Source of the DNA: Planctomycetes bacterium UBA2386
Lineage (GTDB): Bacteria; Planctomycetota; UBA1135; UBA2386
DNA length: 22,509 nt
Assembly (NCBI GenBank): GCA_002343845.1
Contig: DDSQ01000069.1
Location: 1 to 22,509 of the forward strand
Reading direction: 5' to 3'
This document shows, one piece after another, positions 13,808-21,735 of this stretch. A model generated the notes under the pieces. The model saw only the letters and a program-made list of their open reading frames with translations. It was not told the DNA's origin and ran no database searches. Position numbers and translations under genes: made by a program. Numbering within the stretch: position 1 is the stretch's first letter; each line of letters begins with the position of its first letter.

Positions 13808-15655
13808 TCACCAGTGGGTGAAGAGGATCTCCACCGCGTTGGAGAGGTCCCACACGGTTCCGCTGAACGTCGCTGCCTGGAGCACGAAGGTCATCGGCGG
13901 CCCGAACGGGCCGGACTGGATGACGGCGCGCTTCTTCCCCGTTCCGTCGAGCAGGAACGTGTCGACCACGGCGGCCAGCGGCTCGAGCGGCACCAGGTAC
14001 TCGGTCGGCGTGATCAGGTACGGATTCGACGCGAAGCCGATGGCGACGACCAGCGGTCCGTCCGGTTGGCCGCCCGTCACTTCGAAGGTCGCGCGGGCGC
14101 CCGTCGTCACCACCGGGTCACCGCAGACCTTCAGGGCCAGCGTGCCAGCACCGGCGAAGCCGAGGTTCGGCTGGCAGAACTCGCACTCGTCGGGCCGGTA
14201 GTTCTCGTTGGCGTCGGCGGAGAAACCGCTCAGCACGTCCTGCAGGTCGTTGGTGCCGTTGTTGTTGCAGTCGACCTCGTAGACCTGGGCGAACGCGGCG
14301 AGGTCCTGGTTGTCGACCCAGCCGTTCTGGTCGAAGTCGAACACTGCTTGCGGCGTGTCGGGCCCGTAGGCGCCGCCGCGCGCAGCCAGGAACGCGGCGA
14401 GGTCGGTCTGGTCGAGCACGTCGTCACCGTTGGCGTCGAACTCGCGCCGGCCGAGCGAATCGAGGAACGCGACGACCTTGAGCTGGTCGGCCGGGGACAG
14501 CGCCTGGAACGCCGTCGCCGACGGCAAGGCCTCACTGCCGAACGCCGCGTGCTGATCGATCACGCCGCCCGGTCCGAGCACGCGCGACTGCAGCGTGCCG
14601 CCGACGATGCGGCCGTCGTGCCACAGCGGGTCGCGCTTGCGCACGCCCCACAACGGCGGCGTGCGCAGCTCCTGGCCGTTCACGTCGCCCTGCACGATGA
14701 AGTCGGCGGCGATGCCCATGTCGTGGACCAGGAAGTCGGAGTACGGCCGGATCACCTTGTTGCGGATCGCGGCCTCGAGCGACGGGTCGTTGCTGGTCGT
14801 GAACGACACGGTGTGGCAGTCGGCGCACCCCACGTTCTGGAAGATCGTCGCGCCGGTCATGCCGCTGCGCGGCGTCTGCGGCGGCGCGGCGAGGAAGCGC
14901 TGGAAGTCGGTGACGCGGTCGATGAAGTGGTTGCCCTGTGCGTCCGGACCGTCTTCGGGGTCCGGCACACTGTCCCACTGCGCCAGCAACACCAGATTGC
15001 CGTTCGGGGCGTTGTCGAACGGCACCAGGCGGTTGCTGAAGCCCAGTTCGTTCTGCGCCGCGTCGCCGGAGAACGTCAGCGTCGTCGCCACCTGCGCCTT
15101 CCAGCCAAACCGGCCAGCGCGCAACGGACCCGCCGGCGTCTCGAGCGGCTGCACCCAGTGCACGCGTCCGCTGACGTTCGGACTCGGCGGCGAGGTCTCG
15201 CGCGCCGCGATCGCGGCATCGGCGATGGCCTCGATGAGTCCCATGCCGAGCGCCGACGTCGTGATGCGTTGCGCCGTCGTATTGGCGATGGCAGGCACGA
15301 ATTCCTGGCAGGCGAGGTTGATCGCGTTCGCTTGCAGCAGCGAGCCGCCGAGGGCCGTCAGCGGATCGAAGTTGCCCTTGCCGTCCGTGTAGCCGAAGCG
15401 CGTCACGAACTGGCCGCCCGGGCCGCCGACCGGGTTGTTGTGGCACGAGCCGCAACTCGTCTGGTTGAAGATCGGGCCGAGGCCCTGCGACGCCTGGAAG
15501 ACGTGCGTGAAGTCGACGCGACCGGCTTGGAAGCGCTGCAGCTGTCCGGCGGTGAGGCCGTTCAGCGGCGCACCCATCTTCGGCTGTGGACTCTGGGCGG
15601 CGAGCGTCGACGCCGTCGCGGCGACGATGAACACGAAGGAGCGAGAGGAACGCAT
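13808..15655 (-). CDS. Secreted di-haem oxidoreductase (DUF1111/thiol-oxidoreductase-like) with EF-hand-like repeats
   Basis: This 615-residue protein has a signal peptide (residues 1-20, ending TLAAQ), so it is expected outside the cytoplasm. Two c-type haem motifs are present, CGSCH at residues 68-72 and CADCH at 277-281. Together with TPPLWGVRKRDPLWHDGR they mark the di-haem oxidoreductase family often labelled DUF1111. About residues 405-500 hold four Asp/Asn-rich calcium-binding-like segments (DANGDDVLDQTD, DFDQNGWVDNQD, DCNNNGTNDLQD, DANENYRPDECE), a dockerin/EF-hand style common in Planctomycetota. The last 110 residues are a beta-type domain similar to those ending the M14 and FG-GAP proteins. 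The substrate is unknown; peroxidase-like or electron-transfer roles are possible. ATG 15655 is chosen because it gives a clean signal peptide. Confidence 0.88.
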   Translation of the reverse strand: MRSSRSFVFIVAATASTLAAQSPQPKMGAPLNGLTAGQLQRFQAGRVDFTHVFQASQGLGPIFNQTSCGSCHNNPVGGPGGQFVTRFGYTDGKGNFDPLTALGGSLLQANAINLACQEFVPAIANTTAQRITTSALGMGLIEAIADAAIAARETSPPSPNVSGRVHWVQPLETPAGPLRAGRFGWKAQVATTLTFSGDAAQNELGFSNRLVPFDNAPNGNLVLLAQWDSVPDPEDGPDAQGNHFIDRVTDFQRFLAAPPQTPRSGMTGATIFQNVGCADCHTVSFTTSNDPSLEAAIRNKVIRPYSDFLVHDMGIAADFIVQGDVNGQELRTPPLWGVRKRDPLWHDGRIVGGTLQSRVLGPGGVIDQHAAFGSEALPSATAFQALSPADQLKVVAFLDSLGRREFDANGDDVLDQTDLAAFLAARGGAYGPDTPQAVFDFDQNGWVDNQDLAAFAQVYEVDCNNNGTNDLQDVLSGFSADANENYRPDECEFCQPNLGFAGAGTLALKVCGDPVVTTGARATFEVTGGQPDGPLVVAIGFASNPYLITPTEYLVPLEPLAAVVDTFLLDGTGKKRAVIQSGPFGPPMTFVLQAATFSGTVWDLSNAVEILFTHW

Positions 15656-15715
15656 GAGGTGCAAACCCGGATGGCGCGGCGGGCAAGAACCGCGAGGGTC
15701 GTTCGAGTCTAGCAC

Positions 15716-15757
15716 GAAAACAACACAACCCGGGGGACGCCATCGCGTCGCCCGGGT
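15716..15757 (-). terminator. Rho-independent terminator of the FG-GAP protein gene
   Basis: A strong hairpin has outer arms ACCCGGG (15728-15734) and CCCGGGT (15751-15757), one G-G mismatch, inner arms GACG/CGTC and a 6-base loop. On the minus strand it is followed by the T-rich tail TGTGTTGTTTTC (15727-15716). It lies 48 bases after the FG-GAP gene stop and separates that gene from the di-haem oxidoreductase gene. Confidence 0.8.
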
Positions 15758-15805
15758 CGTGTCGAACGGCTGCTTTCGGCGCGCCGATCGGTCAGCCGGT
15801 ACGGC

Positions 15806-18439
15806 TCACCACTGGACCTTGACCACGTTCGTCTGCCCGATGTTGTTGGGCAGTCCGATCTGCAGGTAGACCGTCTGCGTGTGCAGCGCGATCCCCGGCG
15901 GCACCAGGCCACCGAGCGGTGCCGGCAGCGCCCAGGTGCCGCTGGCATCGGCCATGATCTCGCCGAACAGGATCGGCGCGGGCGACACGAGGGTGCCGCC
16001 CTGCCAGGGCGTCGGGATCAGCGGCAAGTCGTACACGACGTAGGCGATCGCGAGGCTCGGCAGCGAAGCGACCTTCACCGTGAGGAACGCCCCCGGCACG
16101 GCCGGGTTGCCGCCGCACACGGACATCGTCGCGTTGCCGTTCGTCGCCAGCGGGATCACCTGCTGGCACGGCGCGCAACTGAACGCCTCGGCCTTGAACG
16201 CGTCGAACGCCGCCTCGGTCGTCGAGTCGTTGGGGTTGTCCGAGGTGCGGAAGCGGACCCGCACGTTCGCGGTCGGCGTCACGTAGGCGCCGACGCGGAA
16301 CTGCCGCGAGGTCCACTGGTTGGTCGGCGCGGCGGTGGCATGCGTCACCGTTTCGACGGTGGTCCAGGTCGAGCCGCCGTTGTTGGAGACCGACACCGTG
16401 AGGTTGTCGTTGAAGTTCGAGCAGAAGAACCAGCGCCGGTAGCTGATCAAGCCGTCCGTGCCCGCGAAGTCGAGCACCGGCGACACGAGGTCGGTCGGGC
16501 CGCCATCGACGTCCGACGCGGACGCCGCGCCGCCGGCGACGCCGTTCTGCGTCACCCAGCACTTGGTCGTCGTCGTGCCCGGCTCGCCGTCTTCACCCGG
16601 CGCCGATGGAATGCCGCTGGCGAACGTCGCGATCGGCGCTGCCACTTGCCACGCGCCGGCAGTCAGCGTGGTGTTCGTCACCGTCCACCCGAGCACCGAG
16701 CCTTCGAAGCCGTCGGCGTAGAGCGTCGACATGCCGGCCGCACCGTAGGCCAGGTGCGTGGTCGTCGGCGCCGCCGTCGGGCCGAAGTTCGCAGTGCCGA
16801 ACTGGTCGTCGACGCGCACGTAGAAGCGCACGTTGTCGAGGCAGTTCAGGACCGGCAACGTCGCGCGGTACTGGCCCGGGCCGATGTCGGTCATCGACGA
16901 CATCACGAAGGAGCCGCCGTTCACCGAAGCGAACAGCTTGCCGGTCCCCGCCTGCGGCACGAACGAGCCCGTGCCGGCCACCGTGACGTCGAGCGTCTGG
17001 GCGGCGCCCACCGCCACCGTCGTCGGCACACCACCAGGGTACGTGAGCGTCAGCGTGGGCGGCGGCACGCACATCCACACCTTGGTGCCCGTGCACCGGC
17101 CGATGACCATGTCCTTCCAGCCGTCGCCGTTGATGTCGAAGATGGCGATGTCGTGAACGCCCCGGAGATCCGCCAGCGGGATGCTCGCCGAGGCGCCGCC
17201 GACGATCTGGTCCTGCAGCGTCACATTCGGCACGTTGCCGAGGTTGCGGTAGATGCGGGTGCGGCGGTCGCAGCCGCTGATCTGCACGTCGACGTCACAG
17301 ATGACGACGTCACGGAAGCCGTCGTTGTCGAGGTCGACGATGTAGTTGTTGCCCGCGAAGCCGTCGTCGCCGTCGGGTGCGGTGTACGAGAACGCGAAGT
17401 CGGGCGAGAACGTCGCCTGGCCGCCCGACACGCCGGTCATGAACTTGTAGCGGTCGGCACCGTCGTCACTGAAGATCAGGTCCGGCAGGTTGTCGTTGTT
17501 GAGGTCGCCGACGGAGAAGTGGTAGGGCGTGTTGCCGTAGGCCTGCTGCAGGATGTTGAAGGTGCCGACGGCCGCCGGGTTGTTGTAGGAGATCTGCACG
17601 CGCTGCGGCGCGACGAGGGCGGTGTCCTTGATGATGTCGAGGAGCCCATCCTGGTTCATGTCGATGATCGCCGAGGCCATCGCGAACTCCGACTGCAGCA
17701 TCGCTGCGGTCATGCGCGCCACGGAGTCGTCGACGAAGTAGCCGAGGCCGTTGTTGATCAGCAACCGGTCGTTGACGTCGACCGAGCGGCTGGGGCCGTC
17801 TTCGTAGTCGCCGAAGTACAGGTCCTGATCGCCGTCGCCGTCGATGTCGCCGGCCGACACCGTGCAGAACCGGTGTTCACCGTTCCACGACGAATTGCCG
17901 TTCTGGGCGACGTTGTCGAGGATGCGCGTGTGGTCGTCGAACGTGAAGCCGAGCCAGTTGCCGCCGGAGCTGCCACGGTTGATGTAGATGCGCGGCCGGC
18001 GGATGTAGTCGGGCTGCCCGTGCGTGAGCGTCGTCGCAGTGACCAGGTCCGGCCACGTGTCGCCGTTCACGTCGACCACGCACACATCGCGGTCGTTCGT
18101 CAGGTCGAGCATGCCCTGGCTGCCGGCAACCGACGTGTGGGTGCCGTAGAGCGACGTGCGATCGACCAGCACGCCGTTCTCGTTCATCAGCAGCATGTTG
18201 CTGCGGTGGCCCGTGGTGATCCACGGCTGCTTGCGCACGCAGACCAGGTCCAGGTCGCCGTCCTTGTCGAAGTCCCCGTACGCGTAGTCCTTCTCGTCGG
18301 GATCGGTGAGGGCGGATGGCGCGGAGAGGCGGGTGCTCGTCGCATCGACGTAGTTCACCCAATGCTGTGCGCGAGCGTGCGGCGCGAGAATCGCAGCCAC
18401 ACCGACGGCCGCACCGATGGAAACGAGGGAAAGTCGCAC
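15806..18439 (-). CDS. Secreted FG-GAP/VCBS-repeat protein
   Basis: This 877-residue protein has a signal peptide (residues 1-24, ending PHARA). Residues about 45-455 contain repeated Asp-rich calcium loops (DFDKDGDLDLV, DVNGDTWPDLV, DIDGDGDQDLYF, DMNQDGLLDII, DLNNDNLPDLI, DLDNDGFRDVV, DINGDGWKDMV). These are the signature of VCBS/FG-GAP beta-propellers, extracellular structural or binding modules. About 457-570 is Ig/cadherin-like, 570-755 a jelly-roll-like domain with paired cysteines, and 761-877 a C-terminal beta domain shared in style with two neighbours. No catalytic motif is seen. The GTG at 18439 is chosen because AGAGGT lies 6 bases upstream and the signal peptide begins there; longer readings add only a Pro/Arg-rich leader. 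It is followed by a good terminator. Confidence 0.88.
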   Translation of the reverse strand: MRLSLVSIGAAVGVAAILAPHARAQHWVNYVDATSTRLSAPSALTDPDEKDYAYGDFDKDGDLDLVCVRKQPWITTGHRSNMLLMNENGVLVDRTSLYGTHTSVAGSQGMLDLTNDRDVCVVDVNGDTWPDLVTATTLTHGQPDYIRRPRIYINRGSSGGNWLGFTFDDHTRILDNVAQNGNSSWNGEHRFCTVSAGDIDGDGDQDLYFGDYEDGPSRSVDVNDRLLINNGLGYFVDDSVARMTAAMLQSEFAMASAIIDMNQDGLLDIIKDTALVAPQRVQISYNNPAAVGTFNILQQAYGNTPYHFSVGDLNNDNLPDLIFSDDGADRYKFMTGVSGGQATFSPDFAFSYTAPDGDDGFAGNNYIVDLDNDGFRDVVICDVDVQISGCDRRTRIYRNLGNVPNVTLQDQIVGGASASIPLADLRGVHDIAIFDINGDGWKDMVIGRCTGTKVWMCVPPPTLTLTYPGGVPTTVAVGAAQTLDVTVAGTGSFVPQAGTGKLFASVNGGSFVMSSMTDIGPGQYRATLPVLNCLDNVRFYVRVDDQFGTANFGPTAAPTTTHLAYGAAGMSTLYADGFEGSVLGWTVTNTTLTAGAWQVAAPIATFASGIPSAPGEDGEPGTTTTKCWVTQNGVAGGAASASDVDGGPTDLVSPVLDFAGTDGLISYRRWFFCSNFNDNLTVSVSNNGGSTWTTVETVTHATAAPTNQWTSRQFRVGAYVTPTANVRVRFRTSDNPNDSTTEAAFDAFKAEAFSCAPCQQVIPLATNGNATMSVCGGNPAVPGAFLTVKVASLPSLAIAYVVYDLPLIPTPWQGGTLVSPAPILFGEIMADASGTWALPAPLGGLVPPGIALHTQTVYLQIGLPNNIGQTNVVKVQW

Positions 18440-18445
18440 GGAAGT

Positions 18446-18451
18446 ACCTCT
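18446..18451 (-). promoter_or_regulatory. Shine-Dalgarno site setting the GTG start of the FG-GAP gene
   Basis: AGAGGT on the minus strand lies 6 bases before the GTG at 18439. It supports this start over in-frame starts further upstream, which would place an Arg/Pro-rich stretch before the signal peptide. Confidence 0.65.
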
Positions 18452-18476
18452 GGGTCGAGGGCTAGGGACGGGGCGC

Positions 18477-18494
18477 CGGACCGCTGTCGGTCCG
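18477..18494. repeat. Perfect 7-bp inverted repeat in the leader of the FG-GAP gene
   Basis: CGGACCG and CGGTCCG flank a CTGT loop, giving a stable hairpin in the 110-base gap between the pseudopilin-like frame and the FG-GAP start. No T-tract follows on the minus strand. It could be a weak terminator for the upstream gene or an RNA element in the leader; the sequence alone does not decide. Confidence 0.45.
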
Positions 18495-18549
18495 ACGGGG
18501 CGCGGGAAACCTACCCGGTGGACGACAGGTCGGGCAACCGGCCTCGCCC

Positions 18550-18948
18550 TCAACCGGCGGCTTGTTGAGGATCGCTGGCCTGGAACACGACATCGTCAGC
18601 GGTGGCGAAGACCCCGTCGACGCCGGCCGAACGGACTTCGAGCCCGCCCGCAACCACGGTGCAGCGGAACGCCCGCCCCCATTGGTCCACGTCACGCAGC
18701 GTCGGCGCCAAGGTCCGCAGGTCGCCGTGGGCCGGCCAGACGCCGTGCCACTCGCGGTACTCACGCGCTGCCGCCGCCAGCGTTCGCACGTCATCTGCCG
18801 CCCGGGCAGTGAGCAGTTCGTCCTCGATTCAGGACTTCGGCGGCGACCAGGCGCAGTGCAGAAGCGGGACGATCACCACGACGAGCGCGATCCACTCGTG
18901 ATGGCGGGCGAGCCACGAACGGCGCGCATGTCGGGGGCGGTGCGTCAT
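18550..18948 (-). pseudogene. Pseudopilin (GspG)-like gene interrupted by one in-frame TGA
   Basis: From ATG 18948 to the stop at 18550 the frame is open for 132 sense codons except a single TGA at 18831-18829. Before the TGA, 39 residues include basic residues and one membrane span (WIALVVVIVPLLHC). After it, a helical stretch (RAADDVRTLAAAAREYREWHG) leads to DQWGRAF and SAGVDGVFATADDVVF, the C-terminal beta region and Ca-loop typical of type II secretion major-pseudopilin-like proteins. Together they have the order and size of a small pseudopilin, although the canonical GFTLIE prepilin motif is absent. It may be a nonsense mutation, a sequence error, or two coupled genes: GAGGA at 18825-18821 lies 4 bases before an in-frame CTG at 18816, and GTG 18789 is a further start. 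The FG-GAP gene lies downstream on the same strand. Confidence 0.6.
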
Positions 18949-19001
18949 CGAGGGGGCGGCAATACGCACCGTCGTCGCCCGCGTTCCAGCACCGCGGCAG
19001 C

Positions 19002-19007
19002 TATGTT
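19002..19007 (+). promoter_or_regulatory. -10-like element upstream of the small membrane protein gene
   Basis: TATGTT lies 9 bases before the ATG at 19017, in the 68-base divergent gap shared with the pseudopilin-like gene. No convincing -35 is seen. The spacing predicts a nearly leaderless transcript. Confidence 0.35.
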
Positions 19008-19016
19008 CGCCAGCGA

Positions 19017-19376
19017 ATGCGCCCCACCATCCTCACGGTGTTCAGCGGGCTCTACCTGCTGTTCGGCGGCGCCTTCGTCGGCTGGACCCTGGCCGGGGAA
19101 CCACCGCTGCCCGCTTGGGCGATGCTGACGATCGCCGGCGTCGCCTGGGGGATCGCGCTCGGCATCGTTGCGCGCGTGCGCGCGGCGCGCTGGCTCGCCG
19201 TGGTCGCCCACGCGTTCGCGACCGGCGCGGCCACGGTGTTCGCGATCCTGCATGCGCTCGGCCGCGTCGACGGGAGCGACTACGCCTCGCTCGCCGGCAA
19301 GTTCATCGTCCATGCCGCGATGCTCTGGTTCTGGTTGCGCGCGCGCAGCGTGCGGGCGTGGTTCGCACGCGACTGA
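19017..19376 (+). CDS. Small integral membrane protein, 119 residues
   Basis: I do not recognise a named family. The protein is mostly hydrophobic with about four predicted membrane spans: residues about 5-25, 33-52, 58-80 and 92-108. Short basic connections (ARVRAARW, RARSVRAWFARD) would favour the cytoplasmic side by the positive-inside rule. No catalytic motif is visible. Codon use, with G or C at nearly every third position, and the lack of a plausible overlapping alternative support a real gene. It has no Shine-Dalgarno; a -10-like element lies 9 bases upstream. glyQ follows 112 bases later on the same strand with its own promoter-like element. Confidence 0.75.
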   Translation: MRPTILTVFSGLYLLFGGAFVGWTLAGEPPLPAWAMLTIAGVAWGIALGIVARVRAARWLAVVAHAFATGAATVFAILHALGRVDGSDYASLAGKFIVHAAMLWFWLRARSVRAWFARD

Positions 19377-19447
19377 GGCGGCTCCCGGTCGCGCCCAGGC
19401 GGCGCAGCGCGCGCCGCAACCACCCGCGGCGTTGCCCCCGCCGAGAA

Positions 19448-19476
19448 CTGGCGCCTCCGTCGACGCGCCGTAGGAT
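19448..19476 (+). promoter_or_regulatory. Candidate promoter of glyQ
   Basis: CTGGCG (19448-19453), a 17-base spacer and TAGGAT (19471-19476) end 12 bases before the glyQ ATG. The leader would be about 6 bases long and has no Shine-Dalgarno. No T-box or other long leader structure is possible in so short a leader. Confidence 0.45.
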
Positions 19477-19488
19477 CGCCGCGCGCCG

Positions 19489-20415
19489 ATGCTGACGTTC
19501 CAGCAACTCATCCTCCGCCTGCAGGCCTACTGGGACCAGCAGGGCTGCACGCTGCTGCAGCCCTACGACATGGAGGTCGGTGCCGGCACCAGCCACACCG
19601 CGACGTTCCTGCGCGCGATCGGCCCCGAGCCGTGGAAGGCCGCCTACGTGCAGCCGAGCCGCCGGCCGAAGGACGGTCGCTACGGCGACAATCCCAATCG
19701 CCTGCAGCACTACTACCAGTTCCAGGTCGTGCTGAAGCCAGCACCCGCGAACATCCTCGACCTCTACCTCGGCTCGCTGCGCGCGGTCGGCTTCGACCTG
19801 CAGCAGAACGACGTGCGCTTCGTCGAGGACGACTGGGAGAACCCGACGCTCGGCTGCTGGGGACTCGGCTGGGAAGTGTGGCTCAATGGCATGGAGGTGA
19901 CGCAGTTCACCTACTTCCAGCAGGTCGGCGGCATCGACTGCCGGCCGATCACCGGCGAGATCACCTACGGACTCGAACGGCTGTGCATGTACCTGCAGGG
20001 CGTGCCGAACGTGTTCGACCTCGTCTATGCCGACGGGGTGAAGTACGGCGACGTGTTCCACCAGAACGAGGTCGAGCAGAGCGCCTACAACTTCGAACAC
20101 AGCGACGTGGCGTTCCTGCTGTCGGCATTCGCCGCGCACGAGAAGCAGTCGCAGCACCTGATGACGCAGCAGCTCGCGCTGCCGGCGTACGAGCAGCTGC
20201 TGAAGGCGGCGCACACGTTCAACCTGCTGGATGCGCGCGGCGCGATCAGCGTGACGGAGCGCGCCGGCTACATCGGCCGCATCCGCAACCTCGCGCGCGC
20301 GGTGGCGCAGAGTTACCTGGAGAGCCGGGCGCGGCTGGGCTTCCCGCTGGCGCCGCGGCCGTGGGCCGAGGAAGTGCTGGCGAAGCTCGCGGCGGCGAAG
20401 CCGAAGACCGCGTAG
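19489..20415 (+). CDS. glyQ: Glycyl-tRNA synthetase alpha subunit
   Basis: This is the alpha subunit of the bacterial alpha2-beta2 class II glycyl-tRNA synthetase; it carries the catalytic core that activates glycine. The 308-residue product matches the family end to end: [25 protein letters not shown], motif-2 region [28 protein letters not shown], the [30 protein letters not shown] block, the [12 protein letters not shown] motif 3 and [14 protein letters not shown]. The beta-subunit gene glyS, usually directly downstream or fused, is absent: a convergent gene ends 9 bases after the glyQ stop. glyS must therefore lie elsewhere in the genome. The ATG at 19489 gives the standard N-terminus. 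Confidence 0.97.
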   Translation: MLTFQQLILRLQAYWDQQGCTLLQPYDMEVGAGTSHTATFLRAIGPEPWKAAYVQPSRRPKDGRYGDNPNRLQHYYQFQVVLKPAPANILDLYLGSLRAVGFDLQQNDVRFVEDDWENPTLGCWGLGWEVWLNGMEVTQFTYFQQVGGIDCRPITGEITYGLERLCMYLQGVPNVFDLVYADGVKYGDVFHQNEVEQSAYNFEHSDVAFLLSAFAAHEKQSQHLMTQQLALPAYEQLLKAAHTFNLLDARGAISVTERAGYIGRIRNLARAVAQSYLESRARLGFPLAPRPWAEEVLAKLAAAKPKTA

Positions 20416-20424
20416 CCCGAACGG

Positions 20425-21735
20425 TCACTGCGGCGGCAGCAGGGCGAGCTGGCGTTCGGCCCAGCGCCGTTGCCAACCGCGTTCGGCAGCAGCGAACCGC
20501 CGCAGCACAGCTCGCAGCGGTTCGAGCACCTCGGGCGCCGCACCGGCGTTCACGAGTTCGACCAGCGTCTCGGGCAGACTCGTCGGAGCAAACGACAACT
20601 CGAGCTCATCCATTGTCTCGAGGTCGGCGAGGTCCTGACGCAGGATCGCCAACTGCTCGTCGAGCGTCTTCTGGTCGCCGGCGGCGGCGGCGATGCGCGC
20701 CAGGGCGCAGGCCACGTCGGTCTTGGACCGCCACTCGGCACCGTCGGTCATCGCGCGCAACCTGGCGAGCAACGCCGCGGTCGCCGGCGCGTGCGGCGCC
20801 TTGCGTCCGAGGTTCGCGAGCGTCGCAACGAAGCGGTGCTCCAAGGCGAACCACGCACCGGCAGCCAGCGCAAGTGGGATGCACGCCGCCGCTTCGTCGG
20901 GTCCGGCCACGTGGTGGGCGAACGCTTCGAGGCACGCGGCGCGCACGTCGTTCGACTCGTCGTCGCGTTCGAACCGACTGCAAAGTCGTTCGAGCACGGT
21001 GGCGTCGACGCTGCCGGGGGTTCCACTGGCGAGCCAGCCTGCCGCTGCGGAGCGCACGTTCGCTACGTCGTCGTCGAGCTGCGCCGTGAGCACCGCGATC
21101 ACCCGCGGCTCGTCGGGAGCCATGCCGCCCAGCGCACAGGCCAGCATGAACCGCATGCTCGGTTCGGTCTCGAGGCGGGCCAACACATCCTCCAACAGCG
21201 GCAACGCCAGCGGGCCAGCGTGCATCGCAGCGAGCGACGCGCACCAGATCGAAGACGGATCCGGCTCGGCGAGTGCGCGTCGAATCGCCCGCAACATGGT
21301 TTCACTGCCCGCGGACGGGTGCCCGGAGAGCCACATGGCGAGCGCGAACAGGGCCCCGAACCGGACCTCGCTCGACGCGTCGTCGAGCGCCGCGACGAGC
21401 ATCGCCTCGCAGGCAACGTGCTCGGCATCCGCCGCCTTGCGATGGTCGAGCAGCCAGGCGACTTGACCGATCGCCGCGGCCCGATGCTCGCAACCAGGAT
21501 CCGCGACCATCGCGCGGAGCGCCGCCAACACCTCGCCACGGGGTCGGGAGTGGAGTTCGCTGCTCGCCCGGCTGGCAAGATCGTCGCGCACGTGCGTGCT
21601 CTGGGCCACGCACGCTACGAGTCCTGCGACGGACATCTGCTTGGGGTCGGGCTGCGGCCACAGCAACCACGCCGCAGCCGCCGCGAGAAGCGCGACGGTC
21701 GTGACCACAACCCACGATCGCGGCGGCCTGGTCAC
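20425..21735 (-). CDS. Membrane-anchored HEAT-repeat-like protein
   Basis: The 436-residue protein has one N-terminal membrane span (about residues 9-27, WVVVTTVALLAAAAAWLLW) followed by a long all-helical domain. Helical pairs recur with HEAT-like sequence features, for example EVRFGALFALAMWLSG, SMRFMLACALGGMAPDEPRVIAVLTAQLDDD and NVRSAAAGWLASG. Such repeats usually serve as protein-binding scaffolds, and no enzyme motif is visible. The GTG start at 21735 overlaps the stop of the upstream DUF1501 gene as GTGA, implying translational coupling and perhaps a joint function. A start further upstream would lie inside the DUF1501 gene and add an Arg-rich leader. The gene is convergent with glyQ, with 9 bases between the stops. 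Confidence 0.82.
   Translation of the reverse strand: MTRPPRSWVVVTTVALLAAAAAWLLWPQPDPKQMSVAGLVACVAQSTHVRDDLASRASSELHSRPRGEVLAALRAMVADPGCEHRAAAIGQVAWLLDHRKAADAEHVACEAMLVAALDDASSEVRFGALFALAMWLSGHPSAGSETMLRAIRRALAEPDPSSIWCASLAAMHAGPLALPLLEDVLARLETEPSMRFMLACALGGMAPDEPRVIAVLTAQLDDDVANVRSAAAGWLASGTPGSVDATVLERLCSRFERDDESNDVRAACLEAFAHHVAGPDEAAACIPLALAAGAWFALEHRFVATLANLGRKAPHAPATAALLARLRAMTDGAEWRSKTDVACALARIAAAAGDQKTLDEQLAILRQDLADLETMDELELSFAPTSLPETLVELVNAGAAPEVLEPLRAVLRRFAAAERGWQRRWAERQLALLPPQ

Noticed and set aside
13814..15712. A 632-residue plus-strand frame opposite the di-haem oxidoreductase
   Set aside because: It has no domain, shadow composition, and opposes a gene with two haem motifs and a signal peptide.
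17041..18340. Repeated GTCG-rich DNA in the FG-GAP gene as a possible DNA repeat array
   Set aside because: The similarity comes from codons of the Asp-rich calcium loops; spacing and sequence vary, so it is protein repetition.
15881..18568. An 895-residue plus-strand frame opposite the FG-GAP gene
   Set aside because: Its Val/Asp/Arg-rich composition is the complement of the calcium-loop repeats. It is a shadow.
18795..18831. Selenocysteine at the in-frame TGA of the pseudopilin-like gene
   Set aside because: Only a 5-bp hairpin lies about 20 bases downstream, the family has no redox role, and no Sec machinery is visible. Mutation, error or coupled genes are simpler.
20404..20430. A terminator between convergent glyQ and the HEAT-like gene
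   Set aside because: The gap is 9 bases and I see no convincing stem or T-tract.
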